Below are positions 61,674-64,000 of a DNA stretch of 64,000 nt, in pieces. A program made the position numbers and the translations under genes. The DNA lies in contig VWPU01014915.1 in the NCBI GenBank assembly GCA_013398955.1, positions 62,001 to 126,000 on the forward strand. Direction: 5' to 3'. Source of the stretch: Callaeas wilsoni (Eukaryota > Chordata > Aves > Passeriformes > Callaeidae). The notes beneath the pieces were generated by a model. The model searched no databases. It was not told the DNA's origin and saw only the letters and a program-made list of their open reading frames with translations. Positions within the stretch are counted from its first letter, which is position 1. Each line of letters opens with the position of its first letter.

Positions 61674-64000
61674 ACTAAGAAATCAAACCTATATTCAGCA
61701 TATGTGTCAGTGGCTGTGAACATTCTTGGCAGAGTGCATTGACAGAAGTCAAAGCTTTCCACTTAAGTGAGGAGACAGAGAAAACAAAGTGATTTCTAAT
61801 CCCCATTCAGCTTTTATGATTTGAATGAACTTGATTTTTTTTCCCCTCCACTAAGCTTTTTATTTTCTGAATAAGAATGTGAGGTTGCTTACTCAACCTT
61901 TGTTCCAAATAGTCTGGTGCCTGGGTCTCCTGTGGCGCACTGGCACAGAGGTGTACTTGCAGCAGATTAAGGCACACAGATCTGAATTTCATGATCTTTT
62001 ACTGTTTGTCATCCCTAACATTCTTCATTCAGAAACTGTAATATTCCCCACGCATTCATTCCCTGGTCTAAACATTGTCCCCTTGGTAGCACTGATGAAG
62101 GCAGTAGACTGAGTTGTCAGCACGGTTTACATCTCCATTAAGAAATACAGTTCTCTATTGCTGCTCAAGGTCAGCATACTCCTTATGAAAGATTTTACAA
62201 AGGGAACAAATGTCACCTGACAGACAATATGAAGGCAGGTCATTTGCTGGAGTACACATTTTTAGAAGCTTGGGTATAAAAGTCTTGACCTTGTTCCATA
62301 AATTACAATGCAGAATGTCCTCTGTGTTCAGAAATTGCACCTTTTTATCTGAGGTCAATATTTCTGCAAGGTTTTATAGCAAAACAAGTCTTTGAAGCAC
62401 AACTTTATTTTCAATTTAAAAAAAAATTTAAATAATAATGTCATTCACTGGTTAGTCTGATATTGGTAAATACTTAAGGACTTCAGATTTTGGGCAGCAG
62501 AAATACCAGATATTTTAAAATTCTTGAAAAGTATTAGTGTACATTGCACTTGAAGCTGTAAAAATCACAGAAAGTAAGAATTACAATAATGTCTATAGAA
62601 AGGCAATCTTTTCAACCTTAAACAAAAAAGAATCACTTCACTCTCATTATGAAGCTATTCACTGGAGTCATAGAGACTGAGGTGTTACAAAAAGGAATTA
62701 TAGAAATTCAGTTAGTAGTAGTCACAGATTCGTGTCTGAAATCAGTTCTGAAAATGAAGGTTAAGAAGTGATAAAAGTAGATTTACTGAAAAAGCAATAA
62801 TTTATTGAGCTCTACTGCTTTGTGGGAAAGAATATATTTTCTTCTTATGAAAATGAAAGTTGTAGATACTGTTACAGGTAGAGAAAAGTTGAGACAGTAT
62901 AATTTTAGAGATCTAACATTTTTCAGCCCTGATTACTCCTTGACATGTTATCTTGTGAACAAACTGTTTTAAATAACTCTTGCAGTTCTTAATGGAGTAT
63001 GGAAGCCTAAAAGTGCTGGATATGAGATGACTGAATACCAAATATTATAAGAATGCATTTAGTAAAATAACATAGGAAACTGCAGAAGGCACAGAATGAG
63101 TTTCTTCCCTAGGAAAACTCTTCCATCCTTATGTGACATTATTTTCAGTCTTGTCATGAGCATTCTAAAAGATGGGACTAGTTTAGCTTCTTTGTGCACA
63201 ACACTAGTCTGAAATCATGATGACTGGCAGCTATAGCAGAAACTCTTACAAAATTAATCAAGCTCAGTGATGAATTAACAAAGCTGTAGACCATCTAACC
63301 TGTATGCACACAAAACTCAGGACAAACAGCTCTTTTGACACTTCTATCTGGGAATCCTGCCCTCCACAAACATATTTCATGCTCAGACATGGTCTCTTGG
63401 CTGCTTGCACTCGTCCCCATCTGTCAGGATGGCACTGTGCCCACACACAAGGTGGTATGTCAGCTTTGGTAGGGCATAGGTGCCAAGTAAATTCTGCTGT
63501 TTGCAAAGCTTTGCATGTGCTGGTTCTTCAGTAGGAAGCCTCTGCTCTGACACAGCAAGGCTCCCTCTCAACGTGACTTCCTACACCTGATCACACCTGT
63601 TGACACTTCTGTATCTAAGGAAGAATACTTAAATAGTACATGCAGGAAAGACTGGAATGCAGGAATGGATTTAGGAATCTGTATTGCACATACACCTCCA
63701 GGTTCATTATTCTAGACTGCGGAGAAGAATATTGTCATAATTTATGTCATCATCATTAACATCTTCAATCCATTCTTCCCCTGCCCCTCACTCCAGAAAG
63801 AATTCTAGTTACCAGCATGAACTCAGTCAAAAAAGAAAGTAAAACACAGTGGAAAATGGTTGTTGAAGCAAGGAAAGAGAAACCTGACTCTTCTGTCTTA
63901 TCGATTTTGTGGTGGTTAAACTGTACTTACCACAGCGGAACAATCCTTGCTTTATCCCAGTGCATGAACTATGAGGACAGACAAAAGCCAGCCTGGGTAT
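61674..64000. other. Gene-free interval to window end
   Basis: No gene, RNA gene or transposon recognised. A modestly GC-richer patch at 63300-63600 gives overlapping ORFs of 62-80 codons on both strands with no protein-like character. If the exon candidate at 61.3-61.5 kb is real, this would be its upstream intron. Confidence 0.5.

Overview
This window is vertebrate nuclear DNA, almost certainly from a bird. It is AT-rich, has no compact coding genes, and carries several CR1 LINE copies. These show the avian hallmarks: 5'-truncated copies ending in short ATTCTATGAT-type octamer repeats, and the 3'-UTR wording typical of bird CR1. Two further blocks look like avian endogenous-retrovirus LTRs of types I associate mainly with Neoaves/passerines; that narrower placement is inference from memory. 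I see no rRNA, CRISPR, operon, origin or prokaryotic feature, and no recognisable protein-coding gene. The region reads as a gene desert or the inside of a very large intron.

Layout. Positions 1-8.5 kb are AT-rich unique sequence with low-complexity tracts. A CpG-containing GC-rich block of unknown origin lies at 8.54-9.23 kb. A very old antisense CR1 reverse-transcriptase-region relic (11.05-11.24 kb) and a younger antisense CR1 3' end (11.66-11.88 kb) follow. A GC-rich ERVL-like LTR spans 22.9-23.7 kb. A good sense-strand CR1 3' end lies at 26.85-27.39 kb. A composite of CR1 RT piece, LTR and CR1 3' end occupies 30.70-31.33 kb. CR1 copies follow at 41.14-41.60 kb (sense) and 41.81-42.01 kb (ancient, antisense).

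The most structured locus is 45.67-46.76 kb. There a decayed tRNA-Leu-like sequence abuts an older CR1 copy, and that copy is itself split by a second CR1. A long, ancient antisense CR1 with RT-domain remnants spans 52.43-53.19 kb, and a 3'-truncated CR1 lies at 57.80-58.11 kb. A second GC-rich block is at 60.01-60.48 kb. At 61.34-61.54 kb on the minus strand, a 200-base open segment flanked by strong splice signals is the only exon candidate I would test.

No cooperating gene set is visible, and I do not see a previously undescribed biological system. The window is mainly a layered record of CR1 and LTR insertions of very different ages, plus one possible isolated exon. Repeat identities rest on sequence wording remembered from avian and reptilian CR1/LTR families, not on a database search.
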